NCBI RefSeq assembly: GCF_000499205.1
Contig: NZ_AWUK01000028.1
Span: forward strand, 98,202-162,201
Origin: Paenibacillus sp. MAEPY2
GTDB taxonomy: Bacteria; Bacillota; Bacilli; Paenibacillales; Paenibacillaceae
Direction of reading: 5' to 3'
Length of the DNA: 64,000 nucleotides
The translations under genes and the position numbers were made by a program. Below, in pieces: positions 35,204-44,245 of the stretch (position 1 is the first letter of the stretch; every line of letters begins with the position of its first letter). A model generated the notes under the pieces. That model was not told the DNA's origin. It searched no databases and saw only the letters and a program-made list of their open reading frames with translations.

Positions 35204-36436
35204 ATGAACAATTTCGAAACGAATTTACAACAATATGCCGAACTGGCTGTCAAAGTCGGTGTCAATGTCCATTCTGGTCAGACTCTCGTCGTGAACGCAC
35301 CAATTTCGGCAGCACATTTTGTGCGCCTGATTGTCAAAGCCGCTTATGGCACAGGTGCCAAGCTGGTCAAAGTAAACTGGAGTGATGAAGTCATCACACG
35401 TCTTCACTATGATCTCGCACCAGAGGAATCCTTCTCCATTGAACCAAAATGGTTTGCAGGCGAAATGACTGAACTCGTAGAAGAAGGTGCCGCCATTCTG
35501 CACGTTATCGCAGAAAATCCTGACCTGCTTGCAGGTGTTCCTCAAGAACGCATCGTGACTAGTCAGAAAGTTCGCGGTAAAGCATTGGAGAAGTATCGTT
35601 CCTATCAGATGGCGGACAAATTCAGCTGGTCCATTGTGGCAGTTCCTTCCCCTGAATGGGCAGCGAAAGTATTCCCTGATCTTCCGGCTGAGCAGCAAAT
35701 CGATAAATTGTGGGATGTTATCTTCAAAACCGTTCGCATTGGTGAGCAGGATGCTGTCGCGGAATGGAAAACACATTTGCTGAATCTCGACTCCCGCGCT
35801 GATCTGCTCAACGAGAAGAAATACAAAAAGCTTCACTATACTGCCCCTGGCACAGACCTGACTATCGAACTTCCAGAAGGACATCTGTGGGTATCCGGTG
35901 GCAGCATCAATGAGCAGGGACACGTATTCGTTGCCAATATGCCTACTGAGGAAGTGTTCACCGCTCCACTGAAGACCGGAGTTAACGGTACCGTTCGCAG
36001 CACCAAGCCACTAAGCTATGGCGGTAACCTGATCGACGGCTTCTCCCTCACGTTCGAAAATGGTCGGATTGTCGATTATACTGCTGAACAGGGAATTGAT
36101 TCACTGAAAAGCTTGATTGAAATGGATGAAGGCGCGCATTATCTCGGCGAAGTAGCTCTTGTTCCACATCAATCGCCGATTTCCGATACGAATATTTTGT
36201 TCTACAACACCCTTTTTGATGAAAATGCATCCAACCACTTGGCGATCGGTAATGCGTATGCCTTCTGTCTGGAAGGTGGCAAAACGATGTCCAAAGAGGA
36301 ATTGATCAAGAATGGCTTGAACTCCAGTCTCACTCATGTGGATTTCATGATTGGATCTGGAGAAATGAACATTCACGGTGTCACTTCCGAAGGTAGTGAA
36401 GAGCCAATCTTCCTGCAAGGCAACTGGGCTTTTTAA
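35204..36436 (+). CDS. M29-family aminopeptidase (copy 1)
   Basis: 410-aa cytosolic metallo-aminopeptidase of the AmpS/thermophilic peptidase family. SD GGGAGG nine bases upstream of ATG 35204. The N-terminal substrate domain begins LQQYAELAVKVGVNVHSGQTL; catalytic-domain metal ligands are expected in MPTEEVFTAP (Glu, about residue 247), EMDEGAHYLGEVALV (about 306-320), NASNHLAIGNAYAF (His, about 344) and SSLTHVDFMIGS (His/Asp, about 376). It is followed 99 bases later by a paralogue of identical length, a tandem duplication. Confidence 0.93.
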   Translation: MNNFETNLQQYAELAVKVGVNVHSGQTLVVNAPISAAHFVRLIVKAAYGTGAKLVKVNWSDEVITRLHYDLAPEESFSIEPKWFAGEMTELVEEGAAILHVIAENPDLLAGVPQERIVTSQKVRGKALEKYRSYQMADKFSWSIVAVPSPEWAAKVFPDLPAEQQIDKLWDVIFKTVRIGEQDAVAEWKTHLLNLDSRADLLNEKKYKKLHYTAPGTDLTIELPEGHLWVSGGSINEQGHVFVANMPTEEVFTAPLKTGVNGTVRSTKPLSYGGNLIDGFSLTFENGRIVDYTAEQGIDSLKSLIEMDEGAHYLGEVALVPHQSPISDTNILFYNTLFDENASNHLAIGNAYAFCLEGGKTMSKEELIKNGLNSSLTHVDFMIGSGEMNIHGVTSEGSEEPIFLQGNWAF

Positions 36437-36472
36437 TTTTAAACAGTACAATTAAATAAACGGTGAATTGAG

Positions 36473-36496
36473 AGAGAGGATCACTCCTCTCTTTTC
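36473..36496 (+). terminator. Short stem-loop between the two aminopeptidase genes
   Basis: AGAGAGGA-TCAC-TCCTCTCT is a perfect 8-bp stem followed by TTTCC. The short T-tract suggests partial termination or RNA processing rather than a full stop. Confidence 0.5.
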
Positions 36497-36535
36497 CTGC
36501 GTATGCGGGTCATTCATGATATGGAGGAACCTGAT

Positions 36536-37768
36536 ATGTTGAGTTTTGAACAGAAACTGGATCGTTATGCTGAACTGGCCGTAAAAGTAGGCGCTAATGT
36601 TCAACCCGGGCAAATCTTTGTCATCAGCGCCATGATTGATACAGCTGAATTCGTGCGTTTGTTGGTGCGCAAAGGTTACGAGGCCGGAGCAAAGAAAGTC
36701 ATCGTCAAGTATGGAGATGAAACAGTCAATCGGCTGCGGTTTGAAATGGCTCCCGAGGATTCCTTTCAGAACCCGCCGAAATGGCATGCCGCTGAACTTG
36801 AGGAGCTGGCAGCGAACGATGCTGCGTTCTTGACCGTTTTGTCATCCAGTCCCGACCTCTTGAAAGGCATTGATCCGGAGCGTATTTCCACCCACCAGCG
36901 TACATATGGTCAGGCCATGTCCAAATACCGTCAGTATCAGCAGGCCGACAAAATGAGCTGGACAGGAGTGGCCTGTCCTTCACTGGATTGGGCCGCAAAA
37001 GTCTTCCCTGATCTTCCCCCTGCCGAGCAGATGAAACAGCTCTGGGAAGCCATTTTTGCCGCTGTAAGAGCCGATCTGGAAGATCCTATTACAGCTTGGG
37101 AGCAGCATATTGAACGTTTGGAGCACAAAGCAGTTGCCCTGAACAGCAAAAAATATAAAGCTCTGCATTTTGTCTCACCGGGAACGGATCTTACCGTTGA
37201 GCTTCCTGAAGGGCACATTTGGGCGCAGGCGGGAAGTATTAACGAACAAGGTACCCGTTTTGTGGCCAACATTCCGACAGAGGAAGTGTTCACTGCGCCA
37301 GCCAAATATGGAGTGAACGGCACAGTATCCAGCACCAAACCGCTTAGTTACGGCGGAAGCATCATTGATCGCTTCTCCCTTACGTTTGAGAATGGACGTA
37401 TCATTGATTTCCACGCCGAAGAAGGTCAGGATACACTAGAAAGACTCATCAGTATGGATGAAGGCTCGCATTATCTCGGGGAAGTCGCTTTGGTACCCTT
37501 CCATTCTCCAATCTCGGAGAGCGGTATTCTCTATTACACAACGCTGTATGATGAAAATGCTTCATGTCACCTCGCGATCGGTAGCTCCTATGCCTTCAAT
37601 ATCGATGGCGGCAAGACCATGTCTACTGAAGAGCTGGCAGCTCGCGGTATGAACTCCAGCATTACACATGTGGACTTCATGATGGGTTCATCGGAAACGA
37701 ATATTTACGGGATAACGGCAAATGGTGAGCGTGAAGCCATCTTCCTGAACGGCGACTGGGCTTTCTAA
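36536..37768 (+). CDS. M29-family aminopeptidase (copy 2)
   Basis: 410 aa when started at ATG 36536 (GGAGG eight bases upstream), identical in length to copy 1; the frame opening at 36503 has no SD. The same landmarks are present: LDRYAELAVKVGANVQPGQ, IPTEEVFTAP, SMDEGSHYLGEVALVPF, NASCHLAIGSSYAF and SSITHVDFMMGSSETNIYG, so all metal ligands appear intact. Copies differ along their whole length but align without gaps apart from the ends, implying an old duplication with both kept functional, perhaps with different peptide preferences. Confidence 0.93.
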   Translation: MLSFEQKLDRYAELAVKVGANVQPGQIFVISAMIDTAEFVRLLVRKGYEAGAKKVIVKYGDETVNRLRFEMAPEDSFQNPPKWHAAELEELAANDAAFLTVLSSSPDLLKGIDPERISTHQRTYGQAMSKYRQYQQADKMSWTGVACPSLDWAAKVFPDLPPAEQMKQLWEAIFAAVRADLEDPITAWEQHIERLEHKAVALNSKKYKALHFVSPGTDLTVELPEGHIWAQAGSINEQGTRFVANIPTEEVFTAPAKYGVNGTVSSTKPLSYGGSIIDRFSLTFENGRIIDFHAEEGQDTLERLISMDEGSHYLGEVALVPFHSPISESGILYYTTLYDENASCHLAIGSSYAFNIDGGKTMSTEELAARGMNSSITHVDFMMGSSETNIYGITANGEREAIFLNGDWAF

Positions 37769-37810
37769 GCCTTTTATATCCGTTCTACTACGATTATTAG
37801 ATAACTCATA

Positions 37811-37866
37811 GAGGCTGCCCTTCTGACCATGATTTACTGGTTAGTAGAGCAGCCTCTCTCTATTTT
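37811..37866 (+). terminator. Terminator after the aminopeptidase pair
   Basis: GAGGCTGC pairs with GCAGCCTC across a loop with further pairing (CTGACC/GGTTAG), followed by TCTCTATTTT. Confidence 0.75.
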
Positions 37867-37981
37867 GAATATATTTTTTCTGCTTCTGTCGGACTAACCT
37901 CCCATTGTATCGCTTCCATATAATGTTGTAAAATGAAATGATACCAATGTTTGTGGATTGTTCACCAGAAAGGAGAACATC

Positions 37982-38572
37982 ATGGCCAATCGGCTCCAAT
38001 TACTCTTAGCCTCGGATTTCCATAATTTGGGCCCTCAGCTTCAAGAAGAAGTGTACTACGAATACTATAATATGGTTCATGGTCTCATCGTTTACATCAT
38101 CAAAGAACGTGCAGCAGCAGAAGATATCATTCAGGAAGCTTTTATCAAAATCATTAAAAACAAACCGATCTTCGACAACGAAGTCAAACTGAAAGCATGG
38201 CTGAAGGTTGTCACACGGAATACCGCCATTAATTATCTGAGAAAAAATAAAAATAACCGTAACCAACTCGATACGGATAGTGTTTTTATAGATATGGAGA
38301 CAATTAATCAGACGGCAGCTTCCGTGGAGAGCACGGTGGAAACTCAAATGATGCAGGAATCTATCGAGTTCTATCTGGAACAGCTTAAACCGGAATATCG
38401 TGTTCTCGTAGAGCTGCGCTGGAAAGAAGGTCTTTCCTATAGGGAAATGGCCGATCTGCTTGATACATCCGAAGAAATTGTGAAGCAACGTTTGTTCAGA
38501 GCCCGCGGAAGTATCAAGAAGAAATTACATAAGGAATGGGGTGGAAGTATTGAGCAAAGGCAAGTCCGATAA
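37982..38572 (+). CDS. ECF-type RNA polymerase sigma factor
   Basis: 196 aa from ATG 37982 (AAAGGAGA SD). Region 2 spans about residues 15-90: NMVHGLIVYIIKERAAAEDIIQEAFIKIIKN and LKAWLKVVTRNTAINYLRK, the -10 recognising helix. Region 4 spans about 130-185: LKPEYRVLVELRWKEGLSYREMADLLDTSEEIVKQRLFRARGS. No ECF promoter motif pair was recognised upstream. The gene overlaps the following membrane protein gene by 32 bases, the usual layout of a sigma factor and its anti-sigma partner. Confidence 0.92.
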   Translation: MANRLQLLLASDFHNLGPQLQEEVYYEYYNMVHGLIVYIIKERAAAEDIIQEAFIKIIKNKPIFDNEVKLKAWLKVVTRNTAINYLRKNKNNRNQLDTDSVFIDMETINQTAASVESTVETQMMQESIEFYLEQLKPEYRVLVELRWKEGLSYREMADLLDTSEEIVKQRLFRARGSIKKKLHKEWGGSIEQRQVR

Positions 38573-39515
38573 GCATATTGATTCATTCGATTCAGAGCTG
38601 GAAGACGATTTTTTCGATGCCGCGTTTGATATGGCTTTTGACGAAGCCTTCCATCAGGCTGTATCTGCCACCCCGACTGTGTCCAACACCGAACCCATGC
38701 GTCAATCCTGGCTCCAAGTTCAAAAGGAAATCGCCCGAATTGGCGCGCGCAAGAAAAGAATGCGCACCGTACGATTATCTGTCATTGTGGCTGCGTCCGT
38801 GACCATCGGCGCCGTCATCTTCAGTCTGCCTTCCGGGACACAAGCTGTTTCCCCCTTTGTTCAATCAGTTAAGGAGTGGGGTAATGGCGTAAAATCCATT
38901 GTTATCGAAGATCGTACGACTCAGTTGGGTGCTGATCCATCTACAGCCAAGACCCCCCCGCCTCCTGAACGGGGAATCAATGAAGCTCCCAAATTCTATT
39001 CCGGAGACATACCAGAAGATGAGATTGTACTCCCCTTCTATGAGGAGTCACACTTGCTTGAACCTATTATCGTAACAAAGGATATCGCACGTTCAGGATT
39101 TAAGGGTGACTTTTTGCTGTCAAAAGCCATACCCGAGCGGTTTACAAAGATTAAATATGAACTTATGCTGGACACCCTCAATCCCGTCAATCCGGAAGAT
39201 TATTATGAATCTGAACGCATGAGAGTTCGTTATACTGGTGTAGGCAAAAATGGTGAAGAAGAAATCATTCAGTTTGATTATGCCTATGTTTTGCCGGGTC
39301 AGGTCATTGAGGGGCCCATGCTTCGTGAAACAAGTATCGTCAAATTGGCAGATGGCAGCGAGGCATTTATGTACCTCGGGCCCCCCTATAATACCTTTCA
39401 ATGGATGATGGGTTCTGTAAACATGAGCTTATTCGGAACCGTCTCGGAAGAGGAAATGACTGCTATTGCCAATGACCTGCAAGAACAAAAATTTCCGGGC
39501 AGTACCCAAAAATAA
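38541..39515 (+). CDS. Membrane protein, probable cognate anti-sigma factor
   Basis: About 324 aa if GTG 38541 is used (TTG 38550 is equally plausible; both have a purine-rich SD). The N-terminal about 75 residues are cytosolic and acidic with two short repeats (DAAFDMAFDEAFHQA); one membrane helix follows at about 77-97 (VRLSVIVAASVTIGAVIFSLP); the remaining about 220 residues are extracytoplasmic with a PPPP hinge. Topology and the 32-base overlap with the sigma gene fit an anti-sigma factor. No zinc-binding HxxxCxxC motif was seen, so it belongs to another class, similar to DUF4179/DUF4367-like sigma-linked proteins of Firmicutes. Confidence 0.75.
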   Translation: MEVLSKGKSDKHIDSFDSELEDDFFDAAFDMAFDEAFHQAVSATPTVSNTEPMRQSWLQVQKEIARIGARKKRMRTVRLSVIVAASVTIGAVIFSLPSGTQAVSPFVQSVKEWGNGVKSIVIEDRTTQLGADPSTAKTPPPPERGINEAPKFYSGDIPEDEIVLPFYEESHLLEPIIVTKDIARSGFKGDFLLSKAIPERFTKIKYELMLDTLNPVNPEDYYESERMRVRYTGVGKNGEEEIIQFDYAYVLPGQVIEGPMLRETSIVKLADGSEAFMYLGPPYNTFQWMMGSVNMSLFGTVSEEEMTAIANDLQEQKFPGSTQK

Positions 39516-39516
39516 A

Positions 39517-40011
39517 TTAAAATAACACGTTGCTTGAAATATGTGTTGTCGTCTCAGGTTTGACCCCGTCATCGGCCGTGTGAAGACTGACGACTCGATA
39601 GTAATATCCGGTTATAACGGTCCAGCTCGATTGGGCATTAAGGGACTGAGTTTGTGTTTTCTTCTTGGAACCGGATTGAAAAAGTATCCAGGCTGATCCC
39701 GTCCAGCGTTCAAGTCGATAATCGACTTGCAGTGATTTCATTTCCGAGAAGGTCGTTGTCGTTGTATTTACAATCGCAGTCAACCCGCCTCCAGGTGTAA
39801 CAGTCCCCACTGCCTGATAGATATATTTTGGAGAAGACAGTGTATTAATACTTGGTTCCAAGGGCGGTGGTGGTGGAGTAAGTGCGTGCGGTTTGATACT
39901 TGGACTGGCGACAGCTACCCCGGTGGTTGTTTGTACGGCAAGGACCATAGGTGCTGATAGTGCTGCAACAATCATGACTTTTAGCATGGACGTTATTCTC
40001 AAATTCCGCAT
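39517..40011 (-). CDS. Small exported protein of unknown function
   Basis: 164 aa from ATG 40011 (AAGGGTGG SD); the frame to 40113 runs into the upstream terminator. A signal peptide (MRNLRITSMLKVMIVAALSAPMVLA, probable cleavage after AVA near residue 35) is followed by a proline-rich linker (LTPPPPPLEP) and a beta-rich domain (about 60-164) with QVDYRLERWTGSAWILFQSG and YYYRVVSLHTADDG. The domain has the feel of small secreted Bacillus proteins of the DUF6147/YolA kind, but the family is not certain. It converges with the anti-sigma gene, one base between stops. Confidence 0.7.
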   Translation of the reverse strand: MRNLRITSMLKVMIVAALSAPMVLAVQTTTGVAVASPSIKPHALTPPPPPLEPSINTLSSPKYIYQAVGTVTPGGGLTAIVNTTTTTFSEMKSLQVDYRLERWTGSAWILFQSGSKKKTQTQSLNAQSSWTVITGYYYRVVSLHTADDGVKPETTTHISSNVLF

Positions 40012-40083
40012 ATGTATCCACCCTTCACTTCCAAATTTTGTTTTTGTGTAAATATTAAACGGATGTAGTGGTTTGAAGGTTTC

Positions 40084-40129
40084 AAAAAAAATAAAAGACG
40101 CTCCGACATTCATGTTGGCAGCGTCTTTT
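40084..40129 (-). terminator. Terminator of the peptide ABC transporter operon
   Basis: AAAAGACGCT pairs with AGCGTCTTTT, with inner CCGACAT/ATGTTGG; the minus strand continues TTTTATTTTTTTTG. It lies 155 bases past the last transporter gene. Confidence 0.85.
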
Positions 40130-40283
40130 GGTTCTTTAATGCATCTTTAGGTGAATACTGACAGAATGAATGAAACCTAAATAATTCCATTCCGTATCCA
40201 CTAGATAACGTCTATATGAATTGATTCTCACGTGAATCGTCTCCATTTGTTAGGTCCCTCATCAAAATAACGATAACGATGAA

Positions 40284-41249
40284 TCAGACCAAATGACAGG
40301 CTACAAAGTGATCGGCACCTACGTTTCGATACGCAGGAACCTGCTGCTTGCAAACATCTTCTGCCCATGGACAACGTGTATGGAACTTGCAGCCGGCTGG
40401 CGGATTCACCGGGCTGGGAATATCACCTTTGAGCACGATTCGTTCCCGTTTCAATTTGGGAATTGGTACGGGTACAGCTGATAGTAAGGCTTTCGTATAC
40501 GGATGCAATGGATTGCCGAACAATTCATCTCTGGAAGCCGTCTCGACCATCGAGCCCAGATACATCACTCCGATGCGGTCACACAGATGTTCCACCACAC
40601 TCAGATCATGCGAAATAAATAAGTAAGCAAGGCCGCGCTCTTGCTGAAGTCGTCTGAACAGGTTGATAATCTGGGCCTGAATAGATACATCCAGTGCAGA
40701 TACCGGTTCATCTGCGATGATCAGTTTCGGATTTAAGATCAAGGCTCGGGCAATCCCAATCCGCTGGCGCTGTCCTCCAGAGAACTCATGAGGAAAGCGA
40801 TCAATATGATAGGATGACAACCCGCAGGCTGCGAGTACCTCTTTGACCAAATCACGCACCTCACTTGCTGTGGCTAACCCGTGATCCAGTACGGCCTCCC
40901 CGATCGCATCACCAATGCGTATGCGTGGATTCAGTGAACTGTAGGGGTCCTGGAAAATAAGCTGAAGCTGCGGACGGATCTTCCGCACTTCCTGCATGGA
41001 CAACTGGTGCAAGTCTACACCTTGAAATCGAATCTGTCCCTCCGTTTTCTCTGTTAAACGCACGATCGTTTTTCCAACGGTGCTCTTGCCACTACCGGAT
41101 TCACCGACTAATCCAAATGTCTCGCCTTCATGGATCGTGATGCTGATATCATCGACCGCTTTCACATGAGCTACTGTACGATTTAATAGACCTTTGCGCA
41201 CCGGGAAATAGGTTTTGAGATGTTCAATTTCCAATAAGGGCTCAGACAT
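40284..41249 (-). CDS. Peptide ABC transporter ATP-binding protein (OppF/DppF type)
   Basis: 321-aa ATPase. Walker A GLVGESGSGKSTVGKT (residues about 48-62), Q-loop LIFQDPYSSLNP near 92, signature EFSGGQRQRIGIARAL near 158, Walker B LIIADEPVSALDVS near 178, H-loop YLFISHDLS near 210; the C-terminal oligopeptide extension has CKFHTRCPWAEDVCKQQ, a cysteine cluster typical of Opp/Dpp ATPases. ATG 41249 (GGAGG nine bases upstream) overlaps the preceding ATPase gene by eight bases. Pairs with OppD-type protein to power the permease. Confidence 0.93.
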   Translation of the reverse strand: MSEPLLEIEHLKTYFPVRKGLLNRTVAHVKAVDDISITIHEGETFGLVGESGSGKSTVGKTIVRLTEKTEGQIRFQGVDLHQLSMQEVRKIRPQLQLIFQDPYSSLNPRIRIGDAIGEAVLDHGLATASEVRDLVKEVLAACGLSSYHIDRFPHEFSGGQRQRIGIARALILNPKLIIADEPVSALDVSIQAQIINLFRRLQQERGLAYLFISHDLSVVEHLCDRIGVMYLGSMVETASRDELFGNPLHPYTKALLSAVPVPIPKLKRERIVLKGDIPSPVNPPAGCKFHTRCPWAEDVCKQQVPAYRNVGADHFVACHLV

Positions 41250-42225
41250 GGCTCAAAGCCTCCTCATACAGCCAACATGCAGCTTTCTGTCCGGGTCCAA
41301 GCTGTTTCAGCGTCGGCATTTGCGTAGTGCATATTGACATACAGTGTTCACAACGATCAGCAAAATGGCATGATTCCTTTAAAGATAATGGATCAGGTAC
41401 ATGGCCAGGTATAGAATACAATTCATCCTGCCTTTGATTAATAATGGGCTTGGAGCGAAGCAATCCCTGGGTATATGGATGTTTGGGAGACTCAAACAAT
41501 TGCACAACTTCCCCTTCTTCCACCACTTTTCCTGCATACATTACAACGACATAATCCGCCATTTCCGCTACAACTCCAAGGTCATGCGTAATCATCAGGA
41601 TGGAGGTTCCTGACTGGGATTTAATATGTTGTAACATATCCAGTATCTGTGCTTGAATGGTCACATCCAGTGCGGTGGTTGGTTCATCCGCGATTAACAG
41701 TTTCGGGTTACATGAGATGGCAATAGCAATCATAATGCGCTGTAACATGCCTCCACTCAGCTCATGCGGATAGCTGTTCGCAATCTGTTCCGGGCGTGAA
41801 ATACCCACTTCGGCGATCAGCTCAACTGCTCTGGCGCGAGCCTGCTTTTTGCTCATTTTCAAATGTACAATCAGCGGTTCCATCAGTTGCTCACCGATTT
41901 TCAGTACAGGATTCAGCGAGGACATTGGTTCCTGGAAAATCATTGAGATGTCGTTGCCCCGGATGGCACGCAGTGAGGATTTACTTTCACGGAGCAGATC
42001 CCGTCCACCAAAACGGATTGCACCACCTACCACCTTGCCTGCCGGTTCTTCGATCAATCCCATAATCGACATGGCGGTTACACTTTTGCCACAGCCCGAT
42101 TCACCAACAATACACACCGTCTCCCCTTCGCGTACATTCAGACTTACACCATCCACCGCTTTAACATTGCCCTCTTCCGAATAAAAATGAGTTTCAAGTT
42201 GTTCAATTTCAATCATGTTTTGCAT
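41242..42225 (-). CDS. Peptide ABC transporter ATP-binding protein (OppD/DppD type)
   Basis: 327-aa ATPase. Walker A CIVGESGCGKSVTAMS (residues about 34-49), Q-loop MIFQEPMSSLNP near 95, signature ELSGGMLQRIMIAIA near 158, Walker B LLIADEPTTALDVT near 180, H-loop LMITHDLGVV near 212, and the C-terminal CHFADRCEHCMSICT cluster. It sits ten bases after the permease OppC-type gene, in the order B-C-D-F behind the binding protein, all leftward. Confidence 0.93.
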   Translation of the reverse strand: MQNMIEIEQLETHFYSEEGNVKAVDGVSLNVREGETVCIVGESGCGKSVTAMSIMGLIEEPAGKVVGGAIRFGGRDLLRESKSSLRAIRGNDISMIFQEPMSSLNPVLKIGEQLMEPLIVHLKMSKKQARARAVELIAEVGISRPEQIANSYPHELSGGMLQRIMIAIAISCNPKLLIADEPTTALDVTIQAQILDMLQHIKSQSGTSILMITHDLGVVAEMADYVVVMYAGKVVEEGEVVQLFESPKHPYTQGLLRSKPIINQRQDELYSIPGHVPDPLSLKESCHFADRCEHCMSICTTQMPTLKQLGPGQKAACWLYEEALSHV

Positions 42226-42234
42226 GGGAAGTGC

Positions 42235-43176
42235 TCACCTTCTCTTCTGTTTGGGATCTAATACGTCTCGAAGACCATCACCAAAAATGTTAATCGCAAT
42301 AACGGTCACGAAAATGGACAGCCCTGGCGGAATCCATAACCACGGATGCTGCTGAAAATCAATCATGTTGTTGGCGGCATCGATCATATTGCCCCATGTA
42401 GGCGTTGGCGGCATGACACCCAGTCCAAAAAAGCTGAGTACCGACTCGCTGAGAATGGACCCTCCGATATTCAGGGTAGCCATGACGATGAGAAGAGGTA
42501 CGATATTGGGCAAAAGATGATGAAACAGTTTGCGTCGGTCACGCAAGCCCAGAACAACAGCAGCCTGCATGAATTCCCGTTCCCGCAAGCTTAACATCTG
42601 ACCTCGTACCATTCGGGCCATACCGGGCCAGTTAACAAAGCTTAGCATCAGCATGACGATATACATTCGGGAATCCGGCGGAACCTTCCAATCCGATAGC
42701 AGAGCGCCGAAAATGAACAGCAGCGGCAGTCCCGGAATCGTTAGCAGCAAGTCGGCAATCCGCATAATGACCTGATCTACAATGCCGCGATAATATCCGG
42801 CGATGGCTCCAAGCAAGGAACCGATAAATACCGATAGAACCATGGAGGCCAGACCAACGGTGAGCGAAATACGACCAGCCATCAGCACACGGGTCAGCAC
42901 ATCCCTGCCGAGTGCATCCGTACCAAGCCAGTGATGAATGCCTGGACCTTGTTTCATCGCTGCCATATTTATCTTGTTATCGGTATAAGGTGAGAACAGC
43001 GGTCCGATGAAACAAGCCACAAACATCAGCAGAACCACGATAAGTCCGCCAACAGCAAGCTTGTTTTTGAGTAGTCTTCGCATCGACAATTTCCATAAAG
43101 AAGACTTGGCAGGAACCTGTAAAGGTAAGGCTGCATCTGCGGAACTTCTCGTTACAGACGATGAGGAGGTTGTCAT
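42235..43176 (-). CDS. Peptide ABC transporter permease (OppC/DppC type)
   Basis: 313 aa from ATG 43176 (GGGGGG seven bases upstream; the ATG at 43182 is too close to it). A Ser-rich cytosolic N-terminus is followed by a first membrane helix (LAVGGLIVVLLMFVACFIG), the OppC_N motif LGTDALGRDVLTRVLMAGR near 90, four or five more helices, and the EAA loop around REREFMQAAVVLGLRDRRKLFHH near 200 that docks with the ATPases. Confidence 0.92.
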   Translation of the reverse strand: MTTSSSSVTRSSADAALPLQVPAKSSLWKLSMRRLLKNKLAVGGLIVVLLMFVACFIGPLFSPYTDNKINMAAMKQGPGIHHWLGTDALGRDVLTRVLMAGRISLTVGLASMVLSVFIGSLLGAIAGYYRGIVDQVIMRIADLLLTIPGLPLLFIFGALLSDWKVPPDSRMYIVMLMLSFVNWPGMARMVRGQMLSLREREFMQAAVVLGLRDRRKLFHHLLPNIVPLLIVMATLNIGGSILSESVLSFFGLGVMPPTPTWGNMIDAANNMIDFQQHPWLWIPPGLSIFVTVIAINIFGDGLRDVLDPKQKRR

Positions 43177-43188
43177 TTTCATACCCCC

Positions 43189-44145
43189 CTATTGCAAACG
43201 GACACGCGGATCTGCGATGTGATAGAGCACATCAGACAGCAGCGTTCCAATGACGGTCAGGATGGCGATAAACATGGTAAAGCCCATCAGCAGCGGATAA
43301 TCCCGCAGTGAGAAGGACTGCATATATAACTGACCGATCCCGGGCCAACTGAATATTTTCTCAATAATCAGTGATCCGCCGAATAAGGACGGCAGCTCGA
43401 ATCCAATCAGTGTAATCGCAGGCAAAAGAGCGTTGCGCAAGGCATGGGTGTATAACACTTTGCTTTCTTTTAAACCTTTGGCTCGTGCTGTTCGAATATA
43501 ATCCTGCTTGATAACATCAATCATGTTACTGCGGAAGTAACGGGTAAGCGAGCCTACCCCGAGCAGGGTCATGACAATTACAGGCAGGGTCATGTGCTGA
43601 ATCACCTCTTTGACATAAGCCAGACCGGTGGCATTACTTCCTGTGGTCATCATGCCGCCTGGAGGCAACCATTTTAAGTCAACCGCCAACAGCTTAATCA
43701 AAAACAATCCGATAAAGAAAGATGGCACGGACATCGCAGCAAATATGCCTATCATCACGAAAGTGTCGAACCACGAGTACTGCTTGTAAGCAGCAATCAC
43801 GCCGATAATAACCGCAATGAACCAGGTCAGAAACGTGGTCACCGCAGCCAGCAGGAATGAATTCCAGATATACTCGTTAAACAGCGCGAGCACGGGCTTC
43901 TGTTGTGCCAATGAATATCCAAAGTCCCCGTGTAAAGCATTTTTCATCCAGATGAGATACCGTTCGATCACTGGCTTGTCCAGTCCATACAATTCGCGCA
44001 GCTCGGCCTTGCGTTCTGGACTCAGCTTAATGTTGCTGGAGATGTAGTCTCCGGGAGTAAGTGCATACAGGCTGAAAATCAGAACGGAGGCGGCCAGCAA
44101 AATAAGAACCATGTATGTCATCCGTTTCACAATGTAAGTGCTCAT
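43189..44145 (-). CDS. Peptide ABC transporter permease (OppB/DppB type)
   Basis: 318 aa from ATG 44145 (AAGGAG SD); a longer frame to 44196 overlaps the intergenic hairpin and is rejected. First helix about 8-28 (MVLILLAASVLIFSLYAL), OppB signature LYGLDKPVIERYLIWMKNALHGDFGYS near 50-75, five more helices, and the EAA loop YIRTARAKGLKESKVLYTHALRN near 225. It follows the substrate-binding gene and a stem-loop at 44165-44202. Confidence 0.92.
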   Translation of the reverse strand: MSTYIVKRMTYMVLILLAASVLIFSLYALTPGDYISSNIKLSPERKAELRELYGLDKPVIERYLIWMKNALHGDFGYSLAQQKPVLALFNEYIWNSFLLAAVTTFLTWFIAVIIGVIAAYKQYSWFDTFVMIGIFAAMSVPSFFIGLFLIKLLAVDLKWLPPGGMMTTGSNATGLAYVKEVIQHMTLPVIVMTLLGVGSLTRYFRSNMIDVIKQDYIRTARAKGLKESKVLYTHALRNALLPAITLIGFELPSLFGGSLIIEKIFSWPGIGQLYMQSFSLRDYPLLMGFTMFIAILTVIGTLLSDVLYHIADPRVRLQ

Positions 44146-44164
44146 ATCAGGCTCCTTATCAATG

Positions 44165-44202
44165 CGTCCCCTGCATCTGCGACATCGCAAACACAAGGGA
44201 CG
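44165..44202 (-). other. Intercistronic stem-loop between binding protein and permease genes
   Basis: CGTCCCTTG pairs with CAGGGGACG, with inner TGCGA/TCGCA, but no T-tract follows. Such hairpins commonly stabilise the upstream binding-protein message or attenuate readthrough, giving more binding protein than permease. Confidence 0.6.
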
Positions 44203-44245
44203 TTTGTTTATTTCGGTATTTATGTTTTTGGATCTATGCCACCGC

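Noticed and set aside
35225..35923. 232-codon frame antisense to the first aminopeptidase
   Set aside because: Shadow frame; the sense strand encodes the conserved M29 protein with a good SD.
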